From assembly GCA_040756435.1 (NCBI GenBank), contig JBFLZD010000038.1, positions 1-36,159 of the forward strand: a DNA stretch of 36,159 nucleotides, read 5' to 3'. The stretch comes from Spirochaetota bacterium (GTDB taxonomy: Bacteria; Spirochaetota; UBA4802; UB4802). Of the stretch, positions 1 through 8,167 are shown one piece after another. Positions within the stretch are counted from its first letter, which is position 1. Each line of letters begins with the position of its first letter. The notes under the pieces were generated by a model. It searched no databases, was not told the origin of the DNA, and worked only from the letters and a program-made list of their open reading frames with translations. The translations under genes and the position numbers were made by a program.

Positions 1-273
1 ACTTTTATTGCCATATTCATTGCTTCCAATAAAAAATAGTTTTTCTTTAAATCTATCAAAGTATGCACATGAAAAATCACGGTTCATTCTATAAATTGCT
101 AAATTAACTTCTTCATAAAAAAGAGCAGTTTTTGATAAACTGTTTACTGATTGAATAATTGAGTGATGAGCGGTATATATCATAATTAGAATAATTGATG
201 ATACTGCTGTTGCCACCAGAATTTCAATAAGTGTGAATCCATTATTAGAATATAAATGTTTTAAATATTTCAT
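1..273 (-). CDS. gspJ: Type II secretion minor pseudopilin GspJ (5' part only)
   Basis: Only the first 91 codons are inside the window; the gene runs off the left edge. The translation starts MKYLKHLYSNNGFTLIEILV, a short basic leader followed by the type IV prepilin cleavage motif (G then FTLIE) and a hydrophobic stretch. In the family, the prepilin peptidase cuts before the Phe and the protein joins the tip of the type II secretion pseudopilus. The identification as GspJ rests mainly on position: it is the last of four consecutive pseudopilin genes, after gspG, gspH and gspI, and starts 1 base after the gspI stop codon. The visible part has the helix N-terminal to the GspJ fold (LSKTALFYEEVNLAIYRM), and the pseudopilin class itself is certain. 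Further genes such as gspK, gspL and gspM would be expected beyond the edge. Confidence 0.8.
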   Translation of the reverse strand, partial: MKYLKHLYSNNGFTLIEILVATAVSSIILIMIYTAHHSIIQSVNSLSKTALFYEEVNLAIYRMNRDFSCAYFDRFKEKLFFIGSNEYGNKS

Positions 274-274
274 T

Positions 275-652
275 TTAGTGTTTTGGATATATATATGATA
301 TGCTATATGAGCGTTCTTGTTGTCGTTCCAGCCATTTAACAGTAATAACAACCTTATACGCATCTATAGGTCCAATCATGGCGTTCTCATAACGGGTGAT
401 AGTTCGTGAAAAGCTGAAACCTGGATAATCAGAAACTGGTTCATCCTGCAAATCAGGACCACGTTGGTTGTCTATTAAAAATTTATTCATCTGGCTTTGG
501 GCTATGAGCATTGCTATAGTTAAGTTTTTGTTTTTAGTAATTCCGAATATCCCTGATGACACTGCGCTCATAATGCCCAACATGGCAATTGATAATATGG
601 CTATTGAAACAAGAATTTCTATCAGGGTAAACCCTTTATTTGATGTCTTCAT
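275..652 (-). CDS. gspI: Type II secretion minor pseudopilin GspI
   Basis: The protein has 125 residues, a typical size for GspI. It begins [20 protein letters not shown]: a short positive leader, the prepilin peptidase site G|FTLIE and the N-terminal hydrophobic helix. The run SIAILSIAMLGIMSAVSSG and the later NKNLTIAMLIAQSQMNKF are characteristic of GspI, which with GspJ and GspK forms the pseudopilus tip. The start codon lies 17 bases inside the end of gspH, so translation is probably coupled. No lone promoter is visible; it belongs to the gspC-J operon. Confidence 0.88.
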   Translation of the reverse strand: MKTSNKGFTLIEILVSIAILSIAMLGIMSAVSSGIFGITKNKNLTIAMLIAQSQMNKFLIDNQRGPDLQDEPVSDYPGFSFSRTITRYENAMIGPIDAYKVVITVKWLERQQERSYSISYIYPKH

Positions 653-1223
653 ATGTAGTATACCCTTTTACTACTTTAGGTGCTTTTATATAGGGATTAA
701 TAATCAACGACCATTCTTCCTCATTATTTGTTAGTATGTGAACAATAGCTCCACTGGTTGATCCAGAAGAATATACTGGTATCATAACATTACCGGAAGT
801 ATAAATTGAACCATCTGGCAGCAGCACTTCTTTTATAGCAAATGAATCAGGGAATTCTCTTGTTTTTAATAATTTATTTGGATTATCTATAAATTCTGAA
901 TTATCATTGAGAATTGCAACAGATATACCATTTGTACGTTCAAATAGTGTATTAGAAATCTCTGAAATTTCATTTTCCTTGCTGTGACAATGGATTACAA
1001 AAAAATTGGTACGATGGTTGATAAATGCATCATCAAACGTTTTTGCAACTATCGTACTAAAAATTAAAAAATTATCCCGTGCTGATGAAAGATAATTAAT
1101 AATACGAGGCATTACAACAATAGACAATATAGAAAATACTGCAATAACTACTATCAGTTCAATTAATGTAAAACCCTTGTTATTTGTTTTAAGGAATTTT
1201 ATCATACATAACTGGTTGTTCAT
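636..1223 (-). CDS. gspH: Type II secretion minor pseudopilin GspH
   Basis: The 195-residue product carries the prepilin motif [20 protein letters not shown] near residues 16-36, then a beta-rich C-terminal region with a late [11 protein letters not shown] strand, as in the GspH/FimT domain. GspH is a minor pseudopilin close to the pseudopilus tip. The chosen ATG overlaps the TGA of gspG (sequence ATGA), which argues for coupled translation; a second ATG six codons in (1205) would still leave an intact leader. The assignment to GspH rather than another pseudopilin rests on position directly after gspG and on length. Confidence 0.85.
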   Translation of the reverse strand: MNNQLCMIKFLKTNNKGFTLIELIVVIAVFSILSIVVMPRIINYLSSARDNFLIFSTIVAKTFDDAFINHRTNFFVIHCHSKENEISEISNTLFERTNGISVAILNDNSEFIDNPNKLLKTREFPDSFAIKEVLLPDGSIYTSGNVMIPVYSSGSTSGAIVHILTNNEEEWSLIINPYIKAPKVVKGYTTYEDIK

Positions 1224-1696
1224 TGCCAGCTTGTTATGTCAGAATCAAATCCAGTTCCACCTTCTTTGCCGTCAGCGCCATAACTCATTATCTCATAATC
1301 ATTTCCATGCTGTCCGGGACAATTATAGACGTAAGGGTTCCCCCATGGGTCATTTGGAATTTTCTTTTTATCCATATAACCTTTTGGGTTGTAATTTTGT
1401 GGAATGGGGTCAGTCGTTGGTTTTTCAATAAGTGCTTGAAGACCCTGTTCGGTTGTTGGATAGTTGCCGTTATCCAGATAATAATGGTCAAGAGCCATTG
1501 CAAATGCAGCTATCTGCTGACGTGCAGCTTCAACCTTTGCTTTCTGAGGTATATCCATAAACCTGGGGACAACTACAATTGATAGTATTGCAATTATAGT
1601 GATGACAATTAACAATTCTATAAGTGTGAAGCCTTTATCGTTGTTACAATATTTTGAAATTCTTTTAATAAACTGAAGTAAATTCTGTAACTTCAT
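1220..1696 (-). CDS. gspG: Type II secretion major pseudopilin GspG
   Basis: This is the main subunit of the type II secretion pseudopilus. The protein shows the leader and cleavage site [20 protein letters not shown], the invariant GspG stretch with [13 protein letters not shown], and DPWGNPYVY followed by the C-terminal loop [18 protein letters not shown], which in the family binds calcium and stabilises the subunit. I chose the ATG at 1696 because a strong ribosome site (GAGGGGG) sits just upstream; a TTG five codons earlier lies on top of that site. It follows gspF by about 30 bases and overlaps gspH by 4 bases. The identification is secure because GspG is the most conserved pseudopilin. 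Confidence 0.96.
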   Translation of the reverse strand: MKLQNLLQFIKRISKYCNNDKGFTLIELLIVITIIAILSIVVVPRFMDIPQKAKVEAARQQIAAFAMALDHYYLDNGNYPTTEQGLQALIEKPTTDPIPQNYNPKGYMDKKKIPNDPWGNPYVYNCPGQHGNDYEIMSYGADGKEGGTGFDSDITSWQ

Positions 1697-1726
1697 GTTT
1701 TTCCCCCTCAAAAAAAGTATTATAAA

Positions 1727-2977
1727 TTATTTAACTATTAAATTCATTTCAAAAATTGGCAATAGTACAGAAATTACTATTAAGCCAATAACAAACCCCA
1801 TACAAACAATAATGATAGGTTCTATGAGGCTTGTCATACTATTAATTGATAATTCAATTTCATTTTCATATATTTTGCCAATGTTAAGCAACATTTCATC
1901 TACAGTATCACTTGATTCGCCTGCTGCAATCATGCCAATGATGTATTGTGGCAAAAACTTTTCTTTTGATAATGCATTTGAAATTGAAGACCCTTCCTGT
2001 ACCATTTTGGCTGCTTTTTTTATATTTTCTTCTATAAGAACGTTTCGCATTAAGCGCTGAACTATCTCAAATGATTTTATTACATCAACTCGGTTGGATA
2101 ATAGAATTCCTAAATTATATGTAAATCTATGGATCAATATCTTTTTATACAGCGAGCTTACTACTGGTAATTTTAACTTTAATTCATCTATCTTTCTTCT
2201 TCCTTCGTCTGTTTTTTTGTATCGGTTAAAGTAGTATATACCTAATATAATAATTATCACAATAACATACCAGAATGAAGTAATAAAATTACTGATACCC
2301 ATTACTATTTTGGTAGGTAGTGGTAAATCTTTACCTAATTCTGCAAACATTCTACCTAATGAAGGTATGATACTTACCATCAAGAAAGTAACAACTGCAA
2401 TGGCAAACATGATCATAAAAGCAGGATACCATAATGCAGATTGGACTTTACTTTTTAATAAATTCTTTTTTTCTTCTAAGTCAGCCAGGCGTTCAAGAGC
2501 ATTATCAAGTGAACCTAAACTTTCACCAACACGAATCATATTTATATACATTTCATTAAAGATATAATGATGTCTTTCAAGTGCATTAGACAGAGAGGAG
2601 CCTTCCTCAACTTTTGTTTTAATATCAATGATTGCTCTTTTAAAGATTGGGTTTTCTATCTGGTCAATTATTGTTGATATAGATGTTAAAAGAGGCATCC
2701 CTGCTTTAAGCATAGTCGATAATTGTCGTGAAAAAGTACTGATCTCTTTTGCACTTAGTTGTAAACTTATATAGTATGATATCCTGTCGATTATTGTGTT
2801 AAAAATATTAGTTGAAATTTCAGGAGTAGCTGCTATTTCAGAATCCTGCTTTGAAATTTTTACTATATATAATCCGTTAGCTCGTAAACGTTGCCGTGCA
2901 ATGACTTCAGATGGTGCATCAATAATATCTGCTACAGATTCACCTTTACTGGTTAGAGCAATATATTCAAATATCAT
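1727..2977 (-). CDS. gspF: Type II secretion inner-membrane platform protein GspF
   Basis: The protein has 416 residues, normal for GspF/PilC. It opens with the GspF N-terminal signature MIFEYIALTSKGE and then has two copies of the T2SSF helical domain. Each copy carries the family pattern: LSTMLKAGMPLLTSI ... VEEGSSLSNAL near residues 87-132, and LGILLSNRVDVIKSFEIV ... VQEGSSISNAL near residues 290-340. Three membrane segments are visible (about 165-195, 228-250 and 385-410). GspF anchors the ATPase GspE to the pseudopilus base. It starts 3 bases after the gspE stop. Confidence 0.95.
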   Translation of the reverse strand: MIFEYIALTSKGESVADIIDAPSEVIARQRLRANGLYIVKISKQDSEIAATPEISTNIFNTIIDRISYYISLQLSAKEISTFSRQLSTMLKAGMPLLTSISTIIDQIENPIFKRAIIDIKTKVEEGSSLSNALERHHYIFNEMYINMIRVGESLGSLDNALERLADLEEKKNLLKSKVQSALWYPAFMIMFAIAVVTFLMVSIIPSLGRMFAELGKDLPLPTKIVMGISNFITSFWYVIVIIIILGIYYFNRYKKTDEGRRKIDELKLKLPVVSSLYKKILIHRFTYNLGILLSNRVDVIKSFEIVQRLMRNVLIEENIKKAAKMVQEGSSISNALSKEKFLPQYIIGMIAAGESSDTVDEMLLNIGKIYENEIELSINSMTSLIEPIIIVCMGFVIGLIVISVLLPIFEMNLIVK

Positions 2978-2980
2978 GGC

Positions 2981-4687
2981 TTAACTAACCCGCAATACTT
3001 CTTCTAATGTTGTAATGCCCTGAAGAGCTTTTTCTACACCATCTTGGAGAAGGGTTTTCATTCCATTGGAAATTGCTGTTTCTTTTATCTGTACTGCATC
3101 CGCATGTTCCATGATTAACTTTCGGATGTCATTCGTAACAGGGAGTAATTCGTAAATTCCCGTTCGACCTAAATAGCCGGTATTGATACATTTATCGCAG
3201 CCTTTGCCTCTGTATAATTTTTTTTCCTGAATTTGAGAAGGCTTAATACCCAGATCCTTGAGTAAAACAGGATCAGGTTTGTATGATTGTTTGCAGTGAG
3301 GGCATATGGTGCGTACCAACCGTTGAGCTAAAAAAGCATTGACTGAGGACGCAATGAGAAATGGTTCAACACCCATATCAAGCAGACGGGTAATACCACT
3401 GGCAGCATCATTGGTATGAATAGTTGAAAAAACTCTATGACCGGTCAACGCTGCCTGAATTGCAATTTCGGCTGTTTCTAAATCGCGTATTTCACCAACC
3501 ATTATTATATCAGGGTCCTGGCGTAAAATTGACCTGAGTCCAGCTGCAAAGGTGAGGTCTATTTTTGGCTTTACCTGCATTTGCCCAACACCATGTAGCT
3601 GATATTCTATTGGGTCTTCTACAGTTAAGATGTTTACATCAGCAGTATTAAGTCGTGTTAAAACACTATACAATGTTGTTGTTTTACCGCTACCAGTTGG
3701 TCCTGTAACAAGTATTATTCCGTGTGTTTTTTTGATTAAGTCATTAAATACTTTTAATGTTTCCTTGGAAAACCCCAGGGAATCCAGATCAAATTTCATG
3801 TCACTCTTATTAAGTAATCTTAAAACAATCCGCTCGCCGTAATATGTAGGGAATACTGAAACACGGATATCTATATCCTTTCCTCCAACTTTTAATTGTA
3901 TTCTACCATCCTGGGGCAGACGGTTTTCTGCAATGTTTAAATTAGCCATGATTTTAATTCGGGATATAATGGCTGCCTGATATTTCTTTGGTGGTGTAAA
4001 CATATTGTATAAAATGCCATCAATTCTGAACCGTATGACGAGATCTTTTTCAAAGGGCTCTATATGAATATCACTTGCCCGGTCTTCTATGGCCTGTTTG
4101 ATTACAGTATTAACAAGACGGATAATGGGTGCTTCATTGGCCATATCCAGAATATCTTCAGTTTCGGTAATGGGGGATGTTAAAATTTCAAAATCAGATT
4201 CTTCAAGGTTTTCTATGACCGATGTTGTTGAGTTATCTTTAATAAGTTCAAAATGATTATTAATTATTTTTGAAATTTCTTTTTCAGGTGATAGAACGGG
4301 CACAATTTTGTAATTTTCAAAGATAATCTTAATGTTATCTAATGGCTGAATTAAAAGAGGATCATTGATGGCAACTTTAATAATATTCTTTTTTACATTT
4401 ACAGAGTAGGGGGCTATTTTATATCTCTTTAGAAACTGTGCTGGGATTGCATTGAGTATATTTTCATCATCAGAAAAATTCAGTGTTTCAGCAAATTCCA
4501 TTGAAAATTGGACTGCCAGTGCTTTTAATAAAACTGATTCATTAATTAACCCTTTTTTTATAAATATCTGGCCTATTTTCAATGGTGTTGTTTGTTGCGA
4601 TAGAAGGGCATCCTGAAGATCTTCATTGTTGATTAATCTTTTATCAATTAATATCTGCCCAATTTTTTTATTCTTAATACCTATCAT
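2981..4687 (-). CDS. gspE: Type II secretion ATPase GspE
   Basis: This is the cytoplasmic hexameric ATPase that powers pseudopilus assembly. At 568 residues it has the full family layout. The N-terminal MshEN/N1E region carries two IGQILI/IGQIFI repeats (residues 9-45). The Walker A motif GPTGSGKT is at 329-336, the Asp box at about 357, the Walker B region DPDIIMVGEIRD at 391-402, and the His box TGHRVFSTIHTND at 415-427. A four-cysteine zinc site is formed by C462, C465, C497 and C500. All catalytic elements are intact. It lies 2 bases after gspD and 3 bases before gspF. The zinc site and operon context distinguish it from PilB. Confidence 0.96.
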   Translation of the reverse strand: MIGIKNKKIGQILIDKRLINNEDLQDALLSQQTTPLKIGQIFIKKGLINESVLLKALAVQFSMEFAETLNFSDDENILNAIPAQFLKRYKIAPYSVNVKKNIIKVAINDPLLIQPLDNIKIIFENYKIVPVLSPEKEISKIINNHFELIKDNSTTSVIENLEESDFEILTSPITETEDILDMANEAPIIRLVNTVIKQAIEDRASDIHIEPFEKDLVIRFRIDGILYNMFTPPKKYQAAIISRIKIMANLNIAENRLPQDGRIQLKVGGKDIDIRVSVFPTYYGERIVLRLLNKSDMKFDLDSLGFSKETLKVFNDLIKKTHGIILVTGPTGSGKTTTLYSVLTRLNTADVNILTVEDPIEYQLHGVGQMQVKPKIDLTFAAGLRSILRQDPDIIMVGEIRDLETAEIAIQAALTGHRVFSTIHTNDAASGITRLLDMGVEPFLIASSVNAFLAQRLVRTICPHCKQSYKPDPVLLKDLGIKPSQIQEKKLYRGKGCDKCINTGYLGRTGIYELLPVTNDIRKLIMEHADAVQIKETAISNGMKTLLQDGVEKALQGITTLEEVLRVS

Positions 4688-4689
4688 AG

Positions 4690-6549
4690 CTAGTCTAATT
4701 GTAATCTTCTTTGTTCTTCGCGTTTTTGTTCAGTTAGCGCATCAATTTTTGCTTGTTTCGTAACAATATGAGGTGTAATAAATACCAGAAGATTGGTTTT
4801 TTTGTATTCAACAACTTTGCGTTTAAAAAACCAACCTAATAAAGGTATATCGCCCAAAATAGGAACTTTTGTTTCTTCAACACTTTTATTGTTGGTAATT
4901 AATCCGCCTACCACTATTGTTTTGCCATCTGCAATATTAATTTTTGTTTTAATATCCCGTTTGCCCAATTTAGGAGGAATTACTGATCCTGATTCAAGCA
5001 CTGTTGTTTGACCAAGAACGGAATTTACTTCCTGATATAAATCTAAGGTAATGCTATTTTGGGATGTAATATGAGGTGTAAGCTTCAGTTTTACCCCAAC
5101 AGATTTATACTCATAGGTATAAAACTGAACACCAGTATCGCTTATTCTATTGTTGGTTGGAACAGGAATTTCTTCCCCTACATTTATCTCAGCTTCCTGG
5201 TTGTCAGTTGTAAGGATTTGTGGTGTTGATAGAATATTATAATGTTTTTCAGCACCAGTTGCATTTAACAATGCAAATCCCAACATAGATTTATCTGAAA
5301 GATAACCAATCTGGAATCCTGTTGATAATGGTACTGCAATTTTTTTGCCTGTCATGCCTGATGGAAGTGTATACGATGGTGGGGTTCCCTGTATTGATGA
5401 ACCACCATACAGATGTGAGCTATATTGATCGCCCAGCATCCAGTCTATGCCAAAACCCCAGCCACTATCTGCAGATACTTCAATAATTAATGCTTCAATT
5501 AATACCTGTTCACGTACAATATCCAGCTGGTCTATGATATTTTTTATCATCCTGAATTCTTCAGGTTTAGCTGTTATTATGAGTGAATTGGTTTCTTTAT
5601 TAGCTATGATCGATAGTTTCTGTTTATCAGTTATTGCTGCTTTGGCCTGAGCAATTTGCTGTGCCTGTTTGGCAACATCTACCTGCTGTGATTGGTCACC
5701 TTTACTTATTGCCGCATACTCTGCAAAAGGAATCCTTGATAAAACTGCAGCCAGCTTCTCAGCATCAGCATTTTCAAGATGCACAACATTGATATCGCCT
5801 TTTATGGTTTTATCAATTTCAAGTTCCTGTATTTTTTTATCAAGTGAGGATGCAATTTTGATTAGACCATGTATTTCTGATGCTGTACCGCTGTAAATAA
5901 TTATATTTAAATCCCGGTAAACAATAATGTCAGTATTAGGCGATTTTAATGCTCGCAAAACATTTGCTATTTGTTCAGCATCAGCATTTTTGATTTCCTG
6001 TAAATAAGTAATGGTCTGGTCATCTGAAGGTACAATCTGCTTTTTTGTGGTATCAATAATTACTTCAACATTTTTTTTGATTGCATCTTTGATGGGTAAA
6101 ATTTTTATAAGGTTCTCGGATTCAACTACTGCAAATCCTTTTAATTCAAGAATTGCTTTCATTACTTCGTATGCATCTTTGACAGGTATCTTCTTTACTG
6201 ATGAAATTGTAATTTTTCCTCTGACACGTTCATCAATAACAATATTTTTCCCTATAAGCTGGCTCATAACGCTTAAAAATTCAGATAACTCAACATCTTT
6301 AAAGTTGAGGGTAAAATATTTTTCTTCGTCTTTCTTTTTACCTTTGATTTTTTCAATTTTAATTTCTGGTTTTGGTTGAGCTTCTTTTGGCTCATCTTTT
6401 GGTGCAATAATTTCAGCCTGTGGAGTCTGAGGCTCAGCAGGCTTTTTGGGGGTAGTATTTTCTTGTTGAGCGTAAAGGAACGATATAATTAATATGCTTG
6501 AAAGTACAGTAAACAGATAGTAATTGAAATTAAATGTATTTTTTTTCAT
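4690..6549 (-). CDS. gspD: Type II secretion outer-membrane secretin GspD
   Basis: The 619-residue protein has an N-terminal signal segment (about 1-27, ending FLYAQQ), then a Pro/Glu/Lys-rich linker. The N0 domain begins at YFTLNFKDVELSEFLSVM, followed by N1 and N2 ring-forming domains. N2 carries an insert rich in Gln and Ala (around QVDVAKQAQQIAQAKAA). The C-terminal secretin domain includes NILSTPQILTTDNQEAEINV and the late VGGLITNNKSVEETKVPILG segment, then a polar tail. It forms the outer-membrane channel of the system, so the cell is diderm. A GGTGA ribosome site precedes the ATG. No pilotin gene is visible nearby. Confidence 0.95.
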   Translation of the reverse strand: MKKNTFNFNYYLFTVLSSILIISFLYAQQENTTPKKPAEPQTPQAEIIAPKDEPKEAQPKPEIKIEKIKGKKKDEEKYFTLNFKDVELSEFLSVMSQLIGKNIVIDERVRGKITISSVKKIPVKDAYEVMKAILELKGFAVVESENLIKILPIKDAIKKNVEVIIDTTKKQIVPSDDQTITYLQEIKNADAEQIANVLRALKSPNTDIIVYRDLNIIIYSGTASEIHGLIKIASSLDKKIQELEIDKTIKGDINVVHLENADAEKLAAVLSRIPFAEYAAISKGDQSQQVDVAKQAQQIAQAKAAITDKQKLSIIANKETNSLIITAKPEEFRMIKNIIDQLDIVREQVLIEALIIEVSADSGWGFGIDWMLGDQYSSHLYGGSSIQGTPPSYTLPSGMTGKKIAVPLSTGFQIGYLSDKSMLGFALLNATGAEKHYNILSTPQILTTDNQEAEINVGEEIPVPTNNRISDTGVQFYTYEYKSVGVKLKLTPHITSQNSITLDLYQEVNSVLGQTTVLESGSVIPPKLGKRDIKTKINIADGKTIVVGGLITNNKSVEETKVPILGDIPLLGWFFKRKVVEYKKTNLLVFITPHIVTKQAKIDALTEQKREEQRRLQLD

Positions 6550-6588
6550 TGAATCACCAGTAAAGCCATATAGTTAATAGTATATATT

Positions 6589-7425
6589 CTAATCCGAAAC
6601 ATTCAGATCATAAGTAATCATCTGACCTGAGCGTTCTAGTTCAATAACAAAACGAGTATCAGTTTTTAATGTTTCCCACATTTTCATCAATTTTTCAGTA
6701 CTATCAATTGGTTGCCCATTAATTCTTTTAACAATATCACCGCTACGGGCGCCCATTGAATACAAAATATTAAAAGGAGCAACAGAAAAAAGCTTAAACC
6801 CTTCTATTTTGCCACCAACACGGTATGGTCCAGCTCTAACACCATTCAGGGCATTGTCAAGATTGTTTAAAACTTTTTGCTGAATTTCTGATTTGCTGAT
6901 AGATTTTATTATTTTATTTGGAGAACTTTGTTGTGATAATTGTGGCCCGGAACTTGAAGAAGGTGTTTTTTCTTTTGCAAACATGTCAATAATTTCAACT
7001 TTATTATCTTTTTTTAAATATACTTTTGCATTATCAATTTTGATGAGTTTAAATCCATATACATCCATCCCAATCTTATATATTTGTACAGAGCTTTCAG
7101 ATTGTTTTTTAATGAGAGCTCGTGCAATGTTTGAGGGCCCTGAGATAGTTCCTAATACTACTAATTCATTTATTTCACTGCTCATTGCAGCAGCACCAGA
7201 GCTATCGACAGTAGCAACTTTGAAGAAATTAGAATCAAGCATTGATTGATATTCATTAAAACTTTTTAATGATGGTGTTGATGGTTTATATCTTGTATGC
7301 ACATAATTTTTAAAATCAGCAGGTTTAATAAAAAATTTTACACCCTGATTAATAACCTGCGCAGTGATAAAAGAAAATATAATTACACTGATTGTATTAA
7401 TAGCTTGTATTTGTATCCTGGTCAT
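6589..7425 (-). CDS. gspC: Type II secretion inner-membrane protein GspC with PDZ domain
   Basis: The 278-residue product has one N-terminal membrane helix (about 10-30). It then has a periplasmic homology region (about 68-146, LVVLGTISGPSNIARALI through VYLKKDNKVEII) that in the family contacts the N0 domain of GspD. A low-complexity Ser/Gln linker follows. The C-terminal PDZ domain includes GKIEGFKLFSVAPFNILYS and the loop GARSGDIVKRINGQPID. GspC links the inner-membrane platform to the secretin and may help select substrates. It is the first gene of the operon. The ribosome site is weak (only an AAAGAA-like stretch), and I saw no convincing promoter between it and the dyad at 7547-7583. 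Confidence 0.93.
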   Translation of the reverse strand: MTRIQIQAINTISVIIFSFITAQVINQGVKFFIKPADFKNYVHTRYKPSTPSLKSFNEYQSMLDSNFFKVATVDSSGAAAMSSEINELVVLGTISGPSNIARALIKKQSESSVQIYKIGMDVYGFKLIKIDNAKVYLKKDNKVEIIDMFAKEKTPSSSSGPQLSQQSSPNKIIKSISKSEIQQKVLNNLDNALNGVRAGPYRVGGKIEGFKLFSVAPFNILYSMGARSGDIVKRINGQPIDSTEKLMKMWETLKTDTRFVIELERSGQMITYDLNVSD

Positions 7426-7546
7426 ACTGAGTATTCTTTACATAAATTTGATGATACAAGGCAAAATCAAGCTCCATGCTCTCTATAATGCTCGATACCA
7501 TGCAAAAAAAACAAATTAAAATAGTAGAGTAAAACCGTCTATAAAA

Positions 7547-7583
7547 CACAATTCACTATACAGTGTAAGTATAGTGAATTGTG
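7547..7583. terminator. Perfect 14-bp dyad, likely terminator of the small gene at 7659
   Basis: The arms CACAATTCACTATA (7547-7560) and TATAGTGAATTGTG (7570-7583) are perfectly complementary with a 9-base loop. Reading the minus strand, the hairpin is followed by GTGTTTTATAG, a short T-run, which suits a terminator for the minus-strand gene at 7659-7877. It is AT-rich and the T-run is short, so an operator or processing site near the start of the gsp operon is also possible. Confidence 0.5.
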
Positions 7584-7658
7584 CATAAAGTTACAGAAAT
7601 TGATATATAAATACTGAATGATGTCAATAATTATTAGTATTATTTGTTTAAAAAATAT

Positions 7659-7877
7659 TTATGCTGCATAAAGATCTATTGATTTAATATCTGAAAGTGG
7701 GATGTGGAATTCCCTGTTTTTATTTCTGACGACTATATTATTTTTTTCCAGGCGAACATTATTCTGCAATTCAATGACTTCACCATTTACCAGATGTATT
7801 ACTATTTCCAATCCTTTGATTGAGATATATTTTTTTAGCTGCTTAATAAATGAATTGGTTTTCTTTTTTGCTGGCAT
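7659..7877 (-). CDS. Small conserved-looking protein with Sm/Hfq-like strand pattern
   Basis: The gene encodes 72 residues and has a good ribosome site (GTGAGG, 6 bases before the ATG). A basic N-terminus (PAKKKTNSFIKQLKKYI) is followed by alternating hydrophobic strands: LEIVIHLVNGEVIELQNN, NIVVRNKNREFHIPLSDIKSI. A helix followed by a VxIHLVNG strand-turn-strand and a final I-x-x-I strand recalls Hfq, where the corresponding stretch reads ... YLVNG. The usual Hfq C-terminal signature with Tyr-Lys-His is replaced by EFHIPLSDI, so I do not call it Hfq. A dyad terminator lies downstream and a candidate promoter upstream; it appears to be its own transcription unit. Function unknown. Confidence 0.7.
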   Translation of the reverse strand: MPAKKKTNSFIKQLKKYISIKGLEIVIHLVNGEVIELQNNVRLEKNNIVVRNKNREFHIPLSDIKSIDLYAA

Positions 7878-7913
7878 AAGTACCTCACATAGTAAAATTT
7901 ATGTCTCATATAT

Positions 7914-7942
7914 TTATTATGTCGGATAAATGAAAATACCAA
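7914..7942 (-). promoter_or_regulatory. Candidate promoter for the small gene at 7659-7877
   Basis: On the minus strand TTGGTA (7942-7937) and TAATAA (7919-7914) are separated by 17 bases and lie about 40 bases before the start codon. The fit to a housekeeping sigma-70-type promoter is fair. In an AT-rich region chance matches are common. Confidence 0.4.
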
Positions 7943-7959
7943 TTAAGCAAAATTTTTAA

Positions 7960-7989
7960 TTGTATATATGTCGATAACGATAATAATAT
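7960..7989 (+). promoter_or_regulatory. Promoter with ROK-type operator (GTCGATAACGAT) before the phosphatase gene
   Basis: TTGTAT (7960-7965) and TAATAT (7984-7989) are 18 bases apart. Between them, at 7970-7981, lies GTCGATAACGAT, which matches the 12-bp motif found in the two sulfosugar promoters (11452-11463 and 17739-17750) at 11 of 12 positions. The predicted start is about 170 bases before the coding start, leaving a long AT-rich leader. Confidence 0.55.
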
Positions 7990-8167
7990 TGATTTTTTTG
8001 GTATATGTATAAATATTGGCGGTGGTATATAGTATAATTTGTTTACGTGAAGTTATAGTATAAACTGAAATTAATACGGTAAGTTTTAATTCTTTTTTTT
8101 ACTAATTTAAAAGGATTTAATAAAAGAGATAGTAAAGGTTTAATGCATTTTCTGGAGGAATGTCTTG

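Noticed and set aside
1-7425. Type IV pilus rather than type II secretion operon
   Set aside because: GspC with a PDZ domain, the GspG calcium-loop sequence, and the C-D-E-F-G-H-I-J order are specific to type II secretion; no pilT or pilMNOP genes are seen.
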